The position numbers were made by a program, and so were the translations under genes. 64,000 nucleotides of DNA from Pseudomonadales bacterium (GTDB lineage Bacteria > Pseudomonadota > Gammaproteobacteria > Pseudomonadales > UBA5518), in assembly GCA_024234165.1 (NCBI GenBank), contig JACKOP010000002.1, forward strand, positions 124,001 through 188,000, in the 5' to 3' direction. The notes under the pieces were generated by a model. That model had not been told where the DNA came from. It saw only the letters and a program-made list of their open reading frames with translations, and made no database searches. This document shows, piece by piece, positions 1-8,010 of the stretch (positions are counted from its first letter, which is position 1; the number at the start of each line of letters is the position of its first letter).

Positions 1-246
1 AGGGTCGTGGTGGCGCACATGCAACGCCTGCGCATCGACGCGACCGCGCAACACCCGGATTTCAGCGCTGCTCAACTCGTCATCCCCGCATGCACGCCCC
101 ACCTTGCGCGTGGTCGGTGCCGGCGAGTCGAGCAGCTCCTCCCAGCCAAACGGACCAGCCCCGCGCGCGGCCAGCGCCCGCCCTGCAGCGCTCAGCACGC
201 GCTTGAGCTCAACCGGGCGTGCAGCGGCGGACCGTTGCGCGTTCAT
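1..246 (-). CDS. cobT: Cobaltochelatase subunit CobT, N-terminal part (cut by window edge)
   Basis: The reading frame starts at an ATG (246-244) that overlaps the TGA of the upstream cobS by two bases (ATGA) and stays open to the window edge, giving 82 N-terminal residues. The visible end reads RGRVDAQALHVRHHDP, which resembles the conserved RG-x-x-DA-x-AL-x-x-x-x-HD segment of CobT proteins. CobT partners CobS as the AAA-type chaperone module of the aerobic cobaltochelatase, which inserts Co2+ into hydrogenobyrinate a,c-diamide in cytoplasmic cobalamin synthesis. The family's C-terminal von Willebrand-type metal-binding domain lies outside the window. The identification rests on the cobS neighbour, the translational coupling and this short motif. 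Confidence 0.8.
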   Translation of the reverse strand, partial: MNAQRSAAARPVELKRVLSAAGRALAARGAGPFGWEELLDSPAPTTRKVGRACGDDELSSAEIRVLRGRVDAQALHVRHHDP

Positions 247-1265
247 TGCCGATTCACCTTCGCTGCGACGACGGATTCCGCCAGCTCCTCACCAAAACAG
301 CGCTGGTAATACTCGGCGACTATCGGACGTTCGAGAATGTCACACCGGTTCAGAAACGAGATCCGGAACGCAAACGCCACGTCACCGAAAATCGCGGCAT
401 TCTGCGCCCACGTAATGACGGTGCGTGGCGACATCACCGTTGACAGATCACCGCACACGAAGCCTGCGCGCGTCAGGTCGGCTACGCGCACCATCGCATC
501 CAGCGTCGCACGGCCCTGTTCGGTGTCGTACGCAGGGACTCGCGCACGCAGGATTTCGCCTTCGTGAACTGCCGACAGGTAATTCAGATTGGTCACGATA
601 TTCCAGCGATCCATCTGACCCTGGTTCAGCGGCTGAGTGCCATGGTAGAGCCCGGTGGGATCACCGAAGCCGAGTGTGTTTGCGGTCGCAAACAGACGGA
701 ACGCCGGATGCGGGACGATCACGCGGTTCTGGTCGAGCAGCGTGAAGCGCCCTTCGAGTTCGAGCACCCGCTGGATCACGAACATGACGTCCGGGCGCCC
801 CGCATCGTATTCGTCGAATACCAGTGCCGTTGCGGTCTGGATCGCCCACGGCAGCAGGCCTTCACGGAACTCCGTGACCTGGCGCCCATCGCGCAGTACG
901 ATCGCATCGCGACCAATGAGATCGATACGACTGACATGACTATCGAGATTGATCCTCAGACAGGACCAGTTGAGTCGTGCTGCAACCTGCTCGATATGCG
1001 TCGTCTTGCCGGTACCGTGATAGCCCTGCACCAGTACGCGACGGTTGAACGCAAAGCCCGCCAGGATCGCAAGGGTCGTGTCGCGATCGAAGCGATACGC
1101 AGGGTCCAGCGCAGGCACGTGTTCGGTCGCCGTGGAAAACGCCGGGACACGCAGATCGGTGTCGATTCCGAACACCTCGCGTACCGCGATGTCGCAGTCC
1201 GGCAAACGTGCACTGTCGACGCCATCGGCCAGTCGGTTCATTTCAACCATGTTGTTCTTGTCCAC
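243..1265 (-). CDS. cobS: Cobaltochelatase subunit CobS (AAA+ ATPase)
   Basis: This is a MoxR/CobS-type AAA+ ATPase that forms the motor ring of aerobic cobaltochelatase together with CobT and the large subunit CobN, which is not in this window. Walker A is GYHGTGKTT (about residues 81-89), followed by a CobS-typical stretch containing NLDSHVSRIDLIGRDAI. Walker B is ALVFDEYD (about 147-154). The N-terminal VREVFGIDTDLRVPAF segment is also CobS-like. The length of 340 aa is normal. The first start is a GTG at 1265; in-frame ATGs at 1250 and 1241 are plausible alternatives. The stop overlaps the cobT start. The gene is divergent from the molybdenum oxidoreductase operon, with about 219 bp between them. 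The window also contains a cobalamin-dependent methionine synthase, consistent with B12 synthesis. Confidence 0.9.
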   Translation of the reverse strand: MDKNNMVEMNRLADGVDSARLPDCDIAVREVFGIDTDLRVPAFSTATEHVPALDPAYRFDRDTTLAILAGFAFNRRVLVQGYHGTGKTTHIEQVAARLNWSCLRINLDSHVSRIDLIGRDAIVLRDGRQVTEFREGLLPWAIQTATALVFDEYDAGRPDVMFVIQRVLELEGRFTLLDQNRVIVPHPAFRLFATANTLGFGDPTGLYHGTQPLNQGQMDRWNIVTNLNYLSAVHEGEILRARVPAYDTEQGRATLDAMVRVADLTRAGFVCGDLSTVMSPRTVITWAQNAAIFGDVAFAFRISFLNRCDILERPIVAEYYQRCFGEELAESVVAAKVNRQ

Positions 1266-1484
1266 CCCGCGACGCCCGGTTCCGTCACGGGCGTCATGCT
1301 TGCACTCATGAGAACATTATGATAGAGATATTGGCAAATTTAAAGATTAAACTGCTCACATGCGTGACTCCCACTCCACTGCCGATCATCCGGTCCAGCT
1401 CCTGCGGCGAGCCCGGGCTGATCGTGTGCGCACCGTGCGCGTGAGCTCCGACCGCTCGACTCAACGACCCTGGAGGGCACACCG

Positions 1485-4103
1485 ATGACCGCTGCAACAA
1501 AGCCGGTGCACAATTCCATCAAGCCGGGCAGGTGGATCAAATCGACCTGCAAGATGTGCCTGCACTCGTGCACCTCGCGCATCCATATCACCGACGACGG
1601 CATCGTCAACAAGATCGAAGGTGACCCGAGCAACCCGTCGAACAATGGCAAGCTGTGCCCGAAGGGCAACTCGGCGATCTTGCGCCATTACGACCCGAAC
1701 CGCTTCAAACAGCCACTCAAGCGCACCAACCCGGTCAAGGGCGTCGGCATCGACCCGGGCTGGGTGCCGATCAGCTGGGAAGAAGCGTTCTCGATCGTGG
1801 CAAGCGAGCTGAAGAAGTCGATCGATCAGGATCCGCGCAAGCTGATCTGTTCGATCGAAGACTTCCAGAAGATGAATACGTGGATCTGGGGGTTGTCGTT
1901 CGGCAACAACAACTGCTTCAACTCGAACGGCACGATGTGTGGCGGTGCGTATCATCCGGCCAACGGGTACATCCACTCGACCTTCGCTGCAGCCAACGAC
2001 GCCAAGCATTGCAATTACTGGATCAACAACGGCACCGGCGACGGCTTTTCCTCACACCTTCACGCCGCAGCCCAATCCAACTGGGTGGCCAAGGCGCGCA
2101 TGGAACGCGGCATGCGGATGGTCACCGTCGAGCCACGTCTGTCGATCAGCGGCGCCAAATCGCAGGAGTGGATTCCGATCCGCCCCGCGACCGACCGCCA
2201 TTTCGCACTGGGGCTCTGCCAGGTTCTGATCGAGGCGGGGTTGTGCGACTACGAATTCCTGAAGAAGGATACGAACGCACCGTACCTGGCCGGTGAAGAC
2301 GGTTACTTCGTGCGCAACGCCGAAGGCAAGATCTACGTATGGGACGCGATCGACAATCGCGCCAAGCTCTGGGATGACCCGAGCATCCGCGATTTTGCCC
2401 TCGAGGGCAGCTATACCGTCGAGGGCAAGAGCTGCAAGCCGGCGTTCCAGCGCTTCCGTGACATCCTCGACGCCGACTGCAAACCCGAGCAGGTCGAGCG
2501 CATCACGACGATACCGGCCGCGACCACCCGGCGCATCGCGCGCGAGCTCGCGAAGGCGGCGCAGATCGGCGCCACCATCGAGATCGACGGACGCACGCTG
2601 CCGTTTCGCCCTGCCGCGTACAACTACTATCGCGGCGCGCAGGGCCGCAAGATGGGCATGCAGGCGAACCACGCCTACAAGATGGTCAATTTCCTGATCG
2701 GTTCGATCGACACTCCCGGGGGACACATCGGCGTCACCCTGGACGACAAGTGGGAAGACTTCAACCATATCGTCCCGGGCGAAAATGGCCAGATCGAAGG
2801 CATCCCGCACCAGCTCGGACACGTGCCTCCGTTTTCCTACCCGTCGAACGAATTCCACCTGTTCAGCCATTTCCCGGTCGGCGTGCATCCCCCGCACCTG
2901 AATCTCGAAGTGTTCCTGAACAAGCAGAAATACGGCATCGAGTTCGACCCCGACGTGATGGTGGTGTGCCACTCGAATCCGCTGTGGGCGATGCAGGGGC
3001 CGCGTACCAAGTGGTTCGAGTTCATGAAGTCGATGCGTTTCGTCGTGGCGATCGACATCATCCCGACCGAAACCACTGATTTCGCGGACGTGATCCTGCC
3101 GACGACCGACGCCCTCGAATCATGGAACATGACCATGATCGAGCCACCGCACACCGAAGGCATGTGCCTGCGTCAACCGGCAACCGAACCGCTCTACGAC
3201 GTGAAGAGCGAAGAGGACATCTTCTACGAACTGTCCGAACGTCTGGGCGTGCTCGAATCCTACAACGACATGGTGAACATGATCTGCGGCTTCGACCACA
3301 GCCCGAACCTGATGCTCGAACGCGACAAGAAATACACGGACAAGGAGATCGCCCGGCGCAAGGGGTTGCTGTGGAACGGCAAGGATCTGGACTGGTACAT
3401 CGAACACGGTCACTCCGTCACCGAACGTCGTCCGGACAAGTGGTACCGGCCATGGCAAGGCATGCGACTGCTGTTCTACATCGAGGACATGCTGGTGCAG
3501 CGCGACAAGCTGAAGGCCAAAATGGAGGAACTCGACGTTCCGTACCGCCACGACTGGCAGTGGGACGACTATTCGCCGCTGCCGACTGCGCTCCTCGACC
3601 CGATCCATACCGACGAACCGCCGGAGTACGACCTGTACGGTATCTTCTTCAAGGATATCCAGATCAACTTCGGCGAGAGCCTGACCAACCCGTGGATCAA
3701 GGACATCGTCTACCGTGATCCGGTCCACACGGCGCTGCTGCTGAACACGCAGACCGCAGCGAAAAAGGGGCTGAAGGCTGGCGATATCCTGAAAGTCGAA
3801 TCGCCCTACGGATGCATCTACGGCCGGCTCGGTACCACGGAAGCGATGCATCCGGACACGCTCGCGGTATCGAACTCGCTGTCGCGCGTGCGCAACACGC
3901 ACCGCAACGTGCGTCACGCGGGCGGACACTTCAACGACCTGTTGCCGTACAACCTGCGTCACACCGACGCAGTGACCGGGCAACCGGACACGGCAACGCG
4001 CCTGAAAATCACGCGCCTCGACGACTGGCCGGAAGAATTGAAGCTCGGCAAGTCCGTCTACGACGTCGTGGACGATGTTGCAAAAGGAAAGGGAGCACTC
4101 TGA
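1485..4103 (+). CDS. Molybdopterin (bis-MGD) oxidoreductase catalytic subunit, DMSO reductase family
   Basis: This 872-aa protein is the catalytic subunit of a complex iron-sulfur molybdoenzyme. The N-terminal [4Fe-4S] site is C22-x2-C25-x3-C29-x28-C58, followed by PKGN. Cys152 in NGTMCGGAYHP sits where Mo or W ligands (Cys/Sec) lie in this family, so a cysteine-ligated metal is likely. The C-terminal domain (about 715-850) looks like the dinucleotide-binding fold. There is no twin-arginine signal: the start MTAATKPVHN leads directly into the cluster motif, so the protein is probably cytoplasmic. An AGGG-type ribosome site precedes the ATG. It heads an operon with an electron-transfer subunit, an NrfD-like anchor and fdhD. 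The fdhD gene suggests formate-dehydrogenase-like chemistry, but the substrate cannot be read from the sequence. The upstream 219 bp shared with cobS holds an AT-rich patch (about 1310-1355) but no promoter I can defend. Confidence 0.85.
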   Translation: MTAATKPVHNSIKPGRWIKSTCKMCLHSCTSRIHITDDGIVNKIEGDPSNPSNNGKLCPKGNSAILRHYDPNRFKQPLKRTNPVKGVGIDPGWVPISWEEAFSIVASELKKSIDQDPRKLICSIEDFQKMNTWIWGLSFGNNNCFNSNGTMCGGAYHPANGYIHSTFAAANDAKHCNYWINNGTGDGFSSHLHAAAQSNWVAKARMERGMRMVTVEPRLSISGAKSQEWIPIRPATDRHFALGLCQVLIEAGLCDYEFLKKDTNAPYLAGEDGYFVRNAEGKIYVWDAIDNRAKLWDDPSIRDFALEGSYTVEGKSCKPAFQRFRDILDADCKPEQVERITTIPAATTRRIARELAKAAQIGATIEIDGRTLPFRPAAYNYYRGAQGRKMGMQANHAYKMVNFLIGSIDTPGGHIGVTLDDKWEDFNHIVPGENGQIEGIPHQLGHVPPFSYPSNEFHLFSHFPVGVHPPHLNLEVFLNKQKYGIEFDPDVMVVCHSNPLWAMQGPRTKWFEFMKSMRFVVAIDIIPTETTDFADVILPTTDALESWNMTMIEPPHTEGMCLRQPATEPLYDVKSEEDIFYELSERLGVLESYNDMVNMICGFDHSPNLMLERDKKYTDKEIARRKGLLWNGKDLDWYIEHGHSVTERRPDKWYRPWQGMRLLFYIEDMLVQRDKLKAKMEELDVPYRHDWQWDDYSPLPTALLDPIHTDEPPEYDLYGIFFKDIQINFGESLTNPWIKDIVYRDPVHTALLLNTQTAAKKGLKAGDILKVESPYGCIYGRLGTTEAMHPDTLAVSNSLSRVRNTHRNVRHAGGHFNDLLPYNLRHTDAVTGQPDTATRLKITRLDDWPEELKLGKSVYDVVDDVAKGKGAL

Positions 4104-4717
4104 TGGCCAGGATGGGAATGGTCTTCGACATCAAGCGCTGTATCGGCTGCAACGCCTGCGTAGTCGCCTGCAAGCAGGAGAACACGCTGCCTGACGGCGT
4201 GTTCTTCACCCGCACGCTGAGTGAGGAGTACGGCGTGTATCCGGCGGTGAACCGCGTCTACATCCCGACGCTGTGCAACCACTGCGAGGACGCACCCTGC
4301 GAGAAGGTGTGTCCCAGCGGCGCAACGTGGACGCGTGCGGACGGCATCGTGATGGTCGACCAGGACAAGTGCATCGGCTGCGGCAGTTGCGCCGTCGCGT
4401 GTCCGTACGACCAACGCACCAAGCTCGAGCAGAAGAAGTTCGACGAAGGGCTGTTCGGCGACGGTACGCTGACGCCGTTCGAGGAAAGCGGCTATGGCCG
4501 CTGGACTCCGGGCACGGTGACGAAGTGCGACTTCTGCAGCGGACGCGTGGATCACGGACTGGATCCGGCATGCGTGGTCACCTGCCCCACCGATGCCCGC
4601 ATCTTCGGCGATCTGGACGATCCGAACAGCAAGCCGAGCGTGCTGATCCGCGAGCGCGGGGGCCAGCCGCCGTTGCCTGAAAAGAACACTCGCCCGAAGG
4701 TCTACTACGTGAACTGA
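4103..4717 (+). CDS. Four-cluster ferredoxin subunit (DmsB/PsrB type) of the molybdoenzyme
   Basis: The start ATG (4103) overlaps the stop of the catalytic subunit (TGATG), implying coupled translation. The product has 204 aa. It contains the four cysteine groups of the DmsB/NrfC/PsrB family: CIGCNACVVAC near residue 13, CNHCEDAPCEKVC near 57, CIGCGSCAVAC near 90, and a last group formed by CDFC and CVVTCPTDAR. These bind up to four iron-sulfur clusters and move electrons between the catalytic subunit and the membrane subunit encoded next. There is no signal peptide, consistent with a cytoplasmic-face complex. A longer open frame extends upstream inside the preceding gene, but the overlapping ATG followed at once by MARMGMVFDIKRC is the family-typical start. 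Confidence 0.9.
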   Translation: MARMGMVFDIKRCIGCNACVVACKQENTLPDGVFFTRTLSEEYGVYPAVNRVYIPTLCNHCEDAPCEKVCPSGATWTRADGIVMVDQDKCIGCGSCAVACPYDQRTKLEQKKFDEGLFGDGTLTPFEESGYGRWTPGTVTKCDFCSGRVDHGLDPACVVTCPTDARIFGDLDDPNSKPSVLIRERGGQPPLPEKNTRPKVYYVN

Positions 4718-4744
4718 GCGCGCAACTGCCGTGGAGGACAGACG

Positions 4745-5641
4745 ATGAACAACACTACCTCGCAGATGGTCGGCGACAGCTTCCGTGTCGGTTACCGCTT
4801 CCAGCGCCACTGGGACACCCCGATGGCAAACGCGTTCTTCTGCGGCGAACTGGGCGGCGGAACCTTCTTCGTATCGCTGCTGTACAACTTCGTGCCCGGC
4901 ATGCTGCTCGGCCTGCTGCTGACCGGTGTCGGCAAGACCTGGTTCCATCTCACGCACATGGGTGTGCCACGCAGATCATGGCGTGCGATCGTGCGCCCCG
5001 ACCGCTCCTGGATCAGCCGCGGGCTGGTGTCGATCGTGCTGTTCATCGGCGCAGGCTTCATTCACATGCTTGACGTCGCTTTCGGCAACCCGCTGCCGGC
5101 TGCGCTTGGTGCGCTGATCGGACTGGTCGCTGCGGTCGCCGCCCTGGTCGTGTGCACCTACCAGGGCTTCGCCATGTCGCACTCCACCGCACTCGCACTG
5201 TGGAGTTCGGCGATCATGCCGATCGCCAGCCTGCTTTACGCGACCACGGGCGGCACGCTGCTGGTGCTGTTGCTGGGCAGCGGAACTCTGGGGGATGCCG
5301 CGGCGGCAGGCCTGCACGATGCTGCACTGTTGCTGCTGCTGGCCGACGCCATCATGCTGCTTGCCCTGCTCCACGGCGCCCACAACGGCTCCCCGGGTGC
5401 ACGGCTATCGGCAGAACTGCTGCTGAAGACGATATACGCCCGCGAGTTCCTTGGTCTGGTGGTTGCTGCCGGCGTCGTGGCACCGGCGCTGCTGCTGTGG
5501 CTTGCCGGGTCAGCATTCCTGACGGTATTGCTCGCTGCGGCAGGCGCACTGATCGGTTTCTACACGTTCCGCGTACTCGTGTTCAAGGCAGCCGTCTACG
5601 AGCCGATCATGAGCTTCAAACCCCGTGTCGGAGCGCAATGA
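4745..5641 (+). CDS. NrfD/PsrC-like integral membrane subunit
   Basis: This 298-aa, very hydrophobic protein has about eight predicted transmembrane segments, for example around residues 35-56, 92-108, 112-140, 190-212 and 240-285. It follows the ferredoxin subunit by 27 bp, with a GGAGG-like site just before the ATG. By position and topology it is the quinone-reactive membrane anchor of the complex, in the role of NrfD/PsrC. It would exchange electrons between the ferredoxin subunit and the quinone pool. The conserved-looking N-terminal part (WDTPMANAFFCGELGGG) is soluble before the first membrane segment. Its stop overlaps the ATG of fdhD (ATGA). The direction of electron flow cannot be told from sequence. 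Confidence 0.8.
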   Translation: MNNTTSQMVGDSFRVGYRFQRHWDTPMANAFFCGELGGGTFFVSLLYNFVPGMLLGLLLTGVGKTWFHLTHMGVPRRSWRAIVRPDRSWISRGLVSIVLFIGAGFIHMLDVAFGNPLPAALGALIGLVAAVAALVVCTYQGFAMSHSTALALWSSAIMPIASLLYATTGGTLLVLLLGSGTLGDAAAAGLHDAALLLLLADAIMLLALLHGAHNGSPGARLSAELLLKTIYAREFLGLVVAAGVVAPALLLWLAGSAFLTVLLAAAGALIGFYTFRVLVFKAAVYEPIMSFKPRVGAQ

Positions 5642-6585
5642 AAGACGATATGGGACTCGCATTGAACGACATCGAACTGCACGGCTTGCAACGCATCAGC
5701 GGCGTTGCAACGGTGCCGTCGATCGAGATGTCAGGCCCGGATGTCGTATTCACGGACACCAGCGGTCATGTCGTCGAGGAAGACACCCTCACGATCGACA
5801 TCGCGGATATCGGCACCTACACGCTGATGTGGACTCCGACCGGGCCCACATCAGGCGCAGCCGGTTACACACGCAGTGACGGCGTGATGGGAGAAGCAGG
5901 CCATGCCGAGCGTCTCGCGCTGGCTGCAGGCTTTGCTTTCACCGAAGGGATCATCGAATCGCTGCACGACGTGCTCAGCATGGCGGTGTGCGCAGACACC
6001 CCCGGCGTGGTGCGCATGACGCTGGCAGACCCCACGCGCGTCGTGACACGGCGGCGCAACGTGCTGCTGACCAGCAGCTGTGGCATCTGTGGCAGCCGCG
6101 ACATAGTCGAGAACAATGCCTACGGCCTGACACCGGTTCCCGATCGCATGCGCTTCGGCGCCACACGCCTCGCCCCGCTGATGGCCGGCATGCAGGAACA
6201 TCAGCAGGTATTTTCCCTGACCGGTGGTGCGCATGCGGCCGCGATCTTCAACCAGGGTGGTCAGATTCTGGCGGTTGCCGAAGACCTGGGACGCCACAAC
6301 GCACTCGACAAGGTGATCGGACGTGTGCTGCTGGAAGGCGGAAGCTTCGAGCGCTGCGGCGTACTGCTATCGAGCCGCTTGAGCCTGGAGATGGTCGCCA
6401 AGGCGATTCGTGCCGGCTTCGAGATGATCGCCGCGATCGGAGCGCCAACCTCACTCGCCATCGAGATTGCGCAGCATTTCGGCATCACCCTGTGCGGCTT
6501 CGTACGCAACGATCGTGCAACCCTCTACACTCACCCGCACCGGATCTGCAACATCACACGTGCAGTGCAGGCACCCATGCCCTGA
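5638..6585 (+). CDS. fdhD: FdhD, sulfurtransferase for formate-dehydrogenase-type molybdoenzymes
   Basis: FdhD passes sulfur from the cysteine desulfurase IscS to the bis-MGD cofactor, which is needed for active formate dehydrogenases. The 315-aa product carries the diagnostic SSCGICG motif, with the CxxC pair at Cys148 and Cys151. It also has the family blocks ERLALAAGFAFTEGII and LTGGAHAAAIF. The ATG at 5638 overlaps the stop of the membrane subunit, so it is translated as part of the operon; an upstream extension of the open frame is only overlap with that gene. Its place here suggests that the upstream molybdoenzyme needs sulfuration of its Mo or W site. The gene converges with the MarR-like regulator, 16 bp away. 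Confidence 0.93.
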   Translation: MKDDMGLALNDIELHGLQRISGVATVPSIEMSGPDVVFTDTSGHVVEEDTLTIDIADIGTYTLMWTPTGPTSGAAGYTRSDGVMGEAGHAERLALAAGFAFTEGIIESLHDVLSMAVCADTPGVVRMTLADPTRVVTRRRNVLLTSSCGICGSRDIVENNAYGLTPVPDRMRFGATRLAPLMAGMQEHQQVFSLTGGAHAAAIFNQGGQILAVAEDLGRHNALDKVIGRVLLEGGSFERCGVLLSSRLSLEMVAKAIRAGFEMIAAIGAPTSLAIEIAQHFGITLCGFVRNDRATLYTHPHRICNITRAVQAPMP

Positions 6586-6601
6586 AGCAGCGCGACCAGC
6601 G

Positions 6602-7177
6602 TCAGTCCGCAAGTTCATCGTCTTCGGCACCCTCGTCCTCCTCCAGAGGACCACGATGAAACGCAATCATCCGCGCGGCCTGTTCGTATATGCCACCAAC
6701 CAGGTTCAACGTGCCGGCGGTGGCTTCCAGGCGTTGGCGGATACCGGTGATCGACCCGATCGACGGGATCAACTGCTGGCGCCGCAACTCGGCAAAACGT
6801 TCGGTGAGCACATTGCCCTCGGGTGTGATCCGATAGCGCGTACCCTTGCGCCTGCCGCTTTCCGTGACCTTTTCGAGCAGCCCTGCATCGAGCAGCTTGC
6901 GAATCGAATACTTGATGTTCGACAGATCGTCACGGTTCATCAACCGCGCCAGTTCGGTGACCGTCTTGGGGCGCTCGTTCATCCGGGTGACGTGCAACAC
7001 GACGTTGTCGGTCGCACTCATCTTGTGACCCGAAGCCGCGGCAAGACACTCCTGTTGCCATGTGTTGAAACTTTCGACGCAGCGCAGCAGCGCATACTCG
7101 AAATCGGCAATCGCAAGCTCCTCGTCGTTCTTCCCGAGATGCCAGCGCCGATCGAAAGGTGGAAAGGAGTCGTGCAT
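6602..7177 (-). CDS. MarR-like winged-helix transcriptional regulator
   Basis: This 191-aa protein has a winged-helix DNA-binding core at about residues 45-125. A helix-turn-helix is visible in TVTELARLMNRDDLSNIKYS, followed by a wing containing RRKGTRYRITPEG. The acidic C-terminal tail (LEEDEGAEDDELAD) is unusual for the family. A GGAAAGGAG ribosome site lies just upstream of the ATG. It is divergent from the Tat-exported GMC dehydrogenase pair, with 272 bp between the starts, so that operon is its most likely target, along with its own gene. The ligand is unknown. The fold assignment is firm, the target is inference. Confidence 0.75.
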   Translation of the reverse strand: MHDSFPPFDRRWHLGKNDEELAIADFEYALLRCVESFNTWQQECLAAASGHKMSATDNVVLHVTRMNERPKTVTELARLMNRDDLSNIKYSIRKLLDAGLLEKVTESGRRKGTRYRITPEGNVLTERFAELRRQQLIPSIGSITGIRQRLEATAGTLNLVGGIYEQAARMIAFHRGPLEEDEGAEDDELAD

Positions 7178-7327
7178 GACACCATGTACCGCCGATGTTC
7201 ACGATGGCGCCCCCATGGCGCATCGGGAGCCGGATCCACCACGCAGCGGGCAACCAGCGCTCGCAAGTGTACGTCATCGGCAGCCGGTTCGGCAGCACGG
7301 CGTCGAATCCTGCGGCACGCCGTCAAC

Positions 7328-7356
7328 GTGACGCAAAACGCCTTCGGCGATATGAT
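7328..7356 (+). promoter_or_regulatory. Candidate sigma-70 promoter of the GMC dehydrogenase operon
   Basis: A -35-like GTGACG (7328-7333) and a -10-like TATGAT (7351-7356) are separated by exactly 17 bp and lie about 94 bp upstream of the Tat-signal subunit. The heptamer ATGGCGC occurs twice, 11 bp apart, at 7204-7221 in the same divergent spacer and could be part of a regulator site. Both are pattern matches only. Confidence 0.35.
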
Positions 7357-7449
7357 GCGGACACGTTGTGCAATCCGGGCAGCAGCAGCGTACGGACTGT
7401 TCGCGATCCGCGACGTCGGGTATCCACAAACGACAACAAGAAGAACGAC

Positions 7450-8010
7450 ATGACACTGAATCGTCGCAGCTTCGTGCAGGCGAGTGCACTTGGCGTGGCA
7501 GCCGGCAGTACGCTGGTCGCGTGCGCAGGGCGGATAGCGACAACACACGCAAGCCGGGCTGCCAGCCACAATCCGGTACTCGATGTCGCCTTGCTGGCAG
7601 TTGCCGATGCGATCGGCGATGCACTCGTACCCGGCGTTGCTGCCGCAGGCTTTGCATCGTACCTGGACACCCAGCTCGCCTGCCCACCCGAGCAGTCCTT
7701 GCTGATCGCACGCTATCTCGGCATCGAGCCACCGTACCGGGACTTTTATGTACCTGCTCTGCAGGCAGTGGATGCGTGGGCGCGCGCCCGGTACGGGGAC
7801 ACTGTCTCCCGACTGGATGCAGGCGCACGCGAGCACCTGATGCAGGATCTGGCAGATGGCAACCCCGCTCCATGGCATGGCGCACCCGCAGCATTCGTCC
7901 ATTTCGTGCTGCGCTCGGATGCCGTCGATGTGGGATACGGAACGCGCGCTGGCTTCGCACGCCTCGGCATACCGTACATGGCGCATATCGAACCGGAACA
8001 CGACTGGTGA
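7450..8010 (+). CDS. Small subunit of a GMC dehydrogenase (gluconate 2-dehydrogenase subunit 3-like), Tat signal
   Basis: The 186-aa product begins MTLNRRSFVQASALGVAAG, a twin-arginine signal (Arg5-Arg6), followed by a lipobox-like LVAC with Cys25. It is therefore probably exported folded and lipid-anchored. The rest resembles the small subunit of flavin-dependent gluconate/fructose-type dehydrogenases: helical, with no cofactor motif of its own. It is directly followed by a GMC oxidoreductase whose GTG start overlaps this stop (GTGA). The FAD subunit lacks a signal peptide, so the small subunit probably escorts it through the Tat pore. The open frame extends upstream to 7195, but the start just before the RR motif is the sensible one. 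Confidence 0.75.
   Translation: MTLNRRSFVQASALGVAAGSTLVACAGRIATTHASRAASHNPVLDVALLAVADAIGDALVPGVAAAGFASYLDTQLACPPEQSLLIARYLGIEPPYRDFYVPALQAVDAWARARYGDTVSRLDAGAREHLMQDLADGNPAPWHGAPAAFVHFVLRSDAVDVGYGTRAGFARLGIPYMAHIEPEHDW

Noticed and set aside
1..30. A possible frameshift at the cut end of cobT
   Set aside because: On careful re-reading of the minus strand the frame continues as DAQALHVRHHDP, which fits CobT without any indel.
1331..1360. A promoter with TTGGCA as -35 before the molybdoenzyme operon
   Set aside because: No acceptable -10 hexamer occurs at 16-18 bp from it on the plus strand.
2052..2972. Long open frames opposite the molybdoenzyme and several other genes
   Set aside because: They are antisense or alternative-frame shadows typical of G+C-rich DNA; they have odd composition (very rich in His, Arg, Val or Asp) and no recognisable motif.
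7262..7310. A frame reading VYVIGSRFGSTAS upstream of the GMC small subunit, resembling an FAD-binding motif
   Set aside because: It is short, lacks the canonical second Gly, has no start signal and continues into arginine-rich low-complexity sequence; chance similarity is more likely than a GMC remnant.
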